Shown here piece by piece: positions 61,132 through 64,000 of a DNA stretch of 64,000 nt. This DNA is from Paraburkholderia sp. ZP32-5. GTDB lineage: Bacteria; Pseudomonadota; Gammaproteobacteria; Burkholderiales; Burkholderiaceae. A model generated the notes under the pieces. It had not been told where the DNA came from and did not search any database. It was given only the letters and a program-made list of their open reading frames with translations. The DNA lies in NCBI RefSeq assembly GCF_021390495.1, contig NZ_JAJEJP010000003.1:1054001-1118000 (forward strand), read 5' to 3'. Numbering within the stretch: the first letter of the stretch is position 1; every line of letters starts with the position of its first letter. The translations under genes were made by a program, and so were the position numbers.

Positions 61132-62763
61132 ATGCCTCTGGAACACGCGCACGTCGCGGCCAACACACTCAATCCCACACGCGGATCGCGCGGCATGGCG
61201 GTCGCGCCGCACTCGCTCGCATCACAAAGCGCCCTCGCCGTCCTGCGTGAAGGCGGCAACGCAGTCGAGGCGATGATCGCCGCCGCCGCGACCATCGCGG
61301 TGGTCTATCCGCACATGAACAGCATCGGCGGAGACGGCTTCTGGCTGATCTCGCGCCCCGGTTACGCGCCCATCGGCATCGAAGCGTGCGGCGCGGCGGC
61401 GATGCGCGCCGACATCGAAACGTATCGCGCGCTGGGCCTGAGCGCGATTCCCGCACGCGGTCCGCTCGCGGCCAACACGGTCGCGGGCACCGTGTCCGGC
61501 TGGGACTTCGCGCAGCGCTTCTCGAAAGACACGCTCGGCGGCCGCTTGCCCGTCGCGCGACTACTCGAAGACGCCATTCATTACGCGCAGAGCGGCGTTC
61601 CCGTCACGCGCAGCCAGGCCGAGTGCATCTCAAGCAAGCGCGGTGAACTGGAAAGCGTGGCGGGCTTCGCGCAAACCTTCTTGCCCGATTCAAGCGCACC
61701 GCGCAGCGGCGAGCGCTTTGTCAACGCACGTCTCGCCGCCACGCTCCGACAACTCGCCGATGCCGGTCTCGACGACTTCTATCGCGGCGATCTCGCGCGC
61801 AGCATCGCGAGCGATCTCGCGTCGCTGGAAACACTCGTCACGCTCGGCGATCTCGAACGGCACAGCGCCCGCGAACGCGCTCCGCTCGCCCTCAAGCACA
61901 CGCTCGGCACCGTCTACAACATGCCGCCGCCGACGCAAGGACTCGTCTCGCTGCTGATTCTCGGCGTGCTGGATCGCGTGCTCACCGACGACATGGACCC
62001 GCTCGGCCCCGAGTTCGTACATGCGTGCGTCGAGGCGACCAAGCTCGCTTTCAAGGTGCGCGACCAACACGTGACCGATCCGGACCATATGCGAATCGAT
62101 CCGGTTACGCAGCTCGGGCACGCGGCACTCGACGCGATGGCGAGCGAGCTGTCGATGTCGCACGCCGCGCCGTGGGGTAAAGGCCGTGGCCCTGGCGACA
62201 CGGTCTGGATGGGTGTCATCGATAACGAAGGTATCGCGGTCAGCTTCATCCAGAGCATCTATCACGAGTTCGGCAGCGGCATCGTGCTGCCGCAGTCGGG
62301 CATCAACTGGCAGAACCGCGGCTGCAGCTTCTCGCTCGATGCATCGTCGCTCAATCCGCTGATGCCGGGCCGCCGCCCGTTCCACACGCTCAATCCGGCG
62401 CTCGCCCAGTTCGCCGATGGCCGCACGATGGTCTACGGCAACATGGGCGGCGATGGCCAGCCGCAGTCGCAAAGCGCGGTGTTCTCGCGCATCGCGCGCT
62501 TCGGCTGGAATCCGCAGGCCGCGATCGATGCGCCGCGCTGGCTGCTTGGCCGCACCTGGGGCCAGTCCACCGATTCGCTCAAGCTGGAAGCACGCTTCCC
62601 GGCCGAGACCATCGACGCGTTGCGCGCGCTCGGCCACGACGTGGAAGTGCTCGCCGCCTACGACGAAGCGATGGGCCATGCAGGCGCAATCGTTCGCTAT
62701 CCCGATGGCTTGTTCGAAGCGGGAAGCGATCCGCGCAGCGACGGCGCCGCCGCGGGCTGGTAA
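61132..62763 (+). CDS. Gamma-glutamyltransferase-family (Ntn hydrolase) protein 2, possible oxamate/amide hydrolase
   Basis: 543 aa from the ATG at 61132 (AAGGAAA upstream). The family's first region is GMAVAPHSLASQSALAVLREGGNAVEAMIAAA; the self-cleavage/catalytic site is GPGDTVWMGVIDNEG with Thr357. No signal peptide, so cytoplasmic. The oxamate amidohydrolase HpxW of Klebsiella belongs to this family. With AtzH-like, amidase and DUF1116 genes nearby and an oxalate-type antiporter next, hydrolysis of an oxamate-like amide is plausible but unproven. It is only distantly like the homologue at 25962. Confidence 0.88.
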   Translation: MPLEHAHVAANTLNPTRGSRGMAVAPHSLASQSALAVLREGGNAVEAMIAAAATIAVVYPHMNSIGGDGFWLISRPGYAPIGIEACGAAAMRADIETYRALGLSAIPARGPLAANTVAGTVSGWDFAQRFSKDTLGGRLPVARLLEDAIHYAQSGVPVTRSQAECISSKRGELESVAGFAQTFLPDSSAPRSGERFVNARLAATLRQLADAGLDDFYRGDLARSIASDLASLETLVTLGDLERHSARERAPLALKHTLGTVYNMPPPTQGLVSLLILGVLDRVLTDDMDPLGPEFVHACVEATKLAFKVRDQHVTDPDHMRIDPVTQLGHAALDAMASELSMSHAAPWGKGRGPGDTVWMGVIDNEGIAVSFIQSIYHEFGSGIVLPQSGINWQNRGCSFSLDASSLNPLMPGRRPFHTLNPALAQFADGRTMVYGNMGGDGQPQSQSAVFSRIARFGWNPQAAIDAPRWLLGRTWGQSTDSLKLEARFPAETIDALRALGHDVEVLAAYDEAMGHAGAIVRYPDGLFEAGSDPRSDGAAAGW

Positions 62764-62874
62764 CGCCTCAGGCTGCATCGACCATGAAATGTTGTCTCAC
62801 GTCCGGTCCGGCGTTTCGTCGGACTGCAGGGCATTTCTCATTCTTCTGATTCGCAAGGTAACCGGGGAACGCAT

Positions 62875-64000
62875 ATGAACACACGCATCCAGACGATGCA
62901 CGACAATGCCGCCGCAAGCGCGCGCGCCGCCGCGACACATAATCGCTGGCTTCAGCTCGGCCTCGGCCTGCTCTGCATGATGGCCATCTCCAGCCCGCAA
63001 TACGTGTGGACGCTGCTGACCAAACCGCTGTCGGCAAAGCTCGGCGTGCCGCTGCCGGAATTGCAGGTGACCTTCTCGCTGCTCATCATCTTGCAGACCT
63101 TCTTTTCGCCGTTCCAGGGCAAGCTGATCGACCGCTTCGGTCCGCGTATCCTGATCTCGCTCGGCACGGTGATGTCCGGTCTGAGCTGGGTGCTCGCGTC
63201 GATGGCCACGAGCACAACGATGCTCTATCTCACGTACGGTCTCGTCGGCGGCCTGGGCACGGGTATCGTGTATGTCGGTGTGGTCGGGTTGATGGTGCGC
63301 TGGTTCCCGGACCGCCGCGGCTTCGCGGCCGGCGCGGTGGCAGCGGGCTACGGCATGGGTGCGATCGTGACCACGTTTCCGATCTCGGCATCGCTGGCGG
63401 CGCGCGGCATCGACGCCACGCTATGGATTTACGGCATTGCGTTCGCGATCGTGGGCTTCGTCGCGTCGCAGGGCCTGCGCGTACCGCGCGATGTGGCGCC
63501 GGCGAAAGCATCGGCTGACGCGGCCTCAAGCGTGCCGAACCTTCGTCCTTCGCAGATGATCAGATCGCCGCTCTTCTGGCTGATGTTCGCGATGATGACG
63601 ATGATGTCCACCTCGGGCCTCATGGTCACCTCGCAAATGGCAACCTTCGCGGCAGACTTCGGCATCACGAAGGTCGTCGTGTTCGGCATGGCCGCGTTGC
63701 CGCTCGCGCTGACCATCGATCGCTTCACGAATGGCCTTACGCGTCCGCTGTTCGGCTGGGTGTCCGATCACTTCGGCCGCGAAAACACGATGTTCGTCGC
63801 ATTCGGGCTGGAAGGCGTGGCGATGGCGCTGTGGCTCCTGACGCGCGACAATGCCGTGCTGTTCGTGCTGCTTTCGGGTGTGGTGTTCTTTGGCTGGGGT
63901 GAGATCTTCTCGCTGTTCCCGTCCACGCTCACGGATACGTTTGGCACCCGCCACGCCACCGAGAACTACGGCTGGCTTTACATCTCGCAGGGCATCGGCT
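62875..64000 (+). CDS. MFS transporter, oxalate/formate antiporter (OxlT/OFA) family, truncated by window end
   Basis: About 375 residues are visible from the ATG at 62875; the frame is open at the window edge. NRWLQLGLGLLCMMAISSPQYVWTLLTKPL at the start is the OFA/OxlT signature region. GKLIDRFGPR follows helix 2, and RPLFGWVSDHFGRENTMF lies in the middle loop. OxlT swaps oxalate for formate; relatives move other mono- and dicarboxylates. It is 111 bp after the gamma-glutamyltransferase-like gene. Export of oxalate or a similar acid made by the island is a reasonable inference. Confidence 0.88.
   Translation, partial: MNTRIQTMHDNAAASARAAATHNRWLQLGLGLLCMMAISSPQYVWTLLTKPLSAKLGVPLPELQVTFSLLIILQTFFSPFQGKLIDRFGPRILISLGTVMSGLSWVLASMATSTTMLYLTYGLVGGLGTGIVYVGVVGLMVRWFPDRRGFAAGAVAAGYGMGAIVTTFPISASLAARGIDATLWIYGIAFAIVGFVASQGLRVPRDVAPAKASADAASSVPNLRPSQMIRSPLFWLMFAMMTMMSTSGLMVTSQMATFAADFGITKVVVFGMAALPLALTIDRFTNGLTRPLFGWVSDHFGRENTMFVAFGLEGVAMALWLLTRDNAVLFVLLSGVVFFGWGEIFSLFPSTLTDTFGTRHATENYGWLYISQGIG

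Noticed and set aside
1..64000. tRNA, rRNA, insertion sequence, integrase or attachment site
   Set aside because: No transposase or integrase product and no convincing tRNA cloverleaf or terminal repeats were recognised by eye. A tRNA and IS search by software could still find small or degenerate ones.

Overview
The window looks like a chromosome or megaplasmid segment of a Burkholderiaceae-type betaproteobacterium (Burkholderia, Paraburkholderia or Caballeronia). This is inferred from the high GC content, the dense same-strand operons of catabolic genes with ATGA overlaps, the mix of LysR, MarR, GntR-FCD and LacI regulators, and an orphan VgrG cluster. No rRNA, tRNA, CRISPR array or intact insertion sequence was recognised.

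Layout. 0.3-4.6 kb: a LysR regulator converges on a minus-strand operon. The operon encodes a cobalt-type nitrile hydratase/thiocyanate hydrolase-like enzyme split into three subunits, an aquaporin-like channel without the usual NPA arginine, and a NiCoT nickel/cobalt permease. 5.0-10.3 kb: a minus-strand operon of bicupin, EutA-like ATPase, proline-iminopeptidase-like hydrolase and AAHS-type MFS transporter, with no ethanolamine lyase in view. 10.8-28.5 kb: a large catabolic region around a LacI regulator. Seven genes run leftwards (Gfo/Idh/MocA dehydrogenase, TIM-barrel isomerase, DUF4432 epimerase-like, SDR, CoA-transferase, signal-less solute-binding-like protein, enoyl-CoA hydratase). To the right lie a DHDPS-family lyase, a polyamine-type ABC importer with an embedded glutamine-amidotransferase-like protein, a gamma-glutamyltransferase homologue and a GntR regulator.

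28.6-45.7 kb is accessory. It holds a phospholipase-D-fold protein, a 1,190-residue autotransporter with three 204-bp repeats, a frameshifted NHL-type secreted protein, a vgrG / PD-(D/E)xK nuclease effector / DUF3396 immunity trio, an acyltransferase, a YciH-type initiation factor and a decayed histidine-kinase tail.

45.7-64 kb is a second catabolic island bracketed by two paralogous MarR regulators. It contains an amino-acid-type ABC importer and a nine-gene minus-strand operon (cyclic amidohydrolase, three-subunit molybdenum hydroxylase, CoxG, DUF1116 protein, AtzH-like protein, amidase, PhyH-type dioxygenase). On the plus strand follow a GntR regulator, a second gamma-glutamyltransferase homologue and an OxlT-like antiporter cut by the window end. 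I infer that this island imports an N-heterocycle or ureide, hydroxylates and opens it, and releases oxamate/oxalate-type products. Related TNGT-N2-ACNN decamers lie before its three main transcription units, suggesting one regulon. This island and the split nitrile-hydratase operon are the best candidates for undescribed biology.
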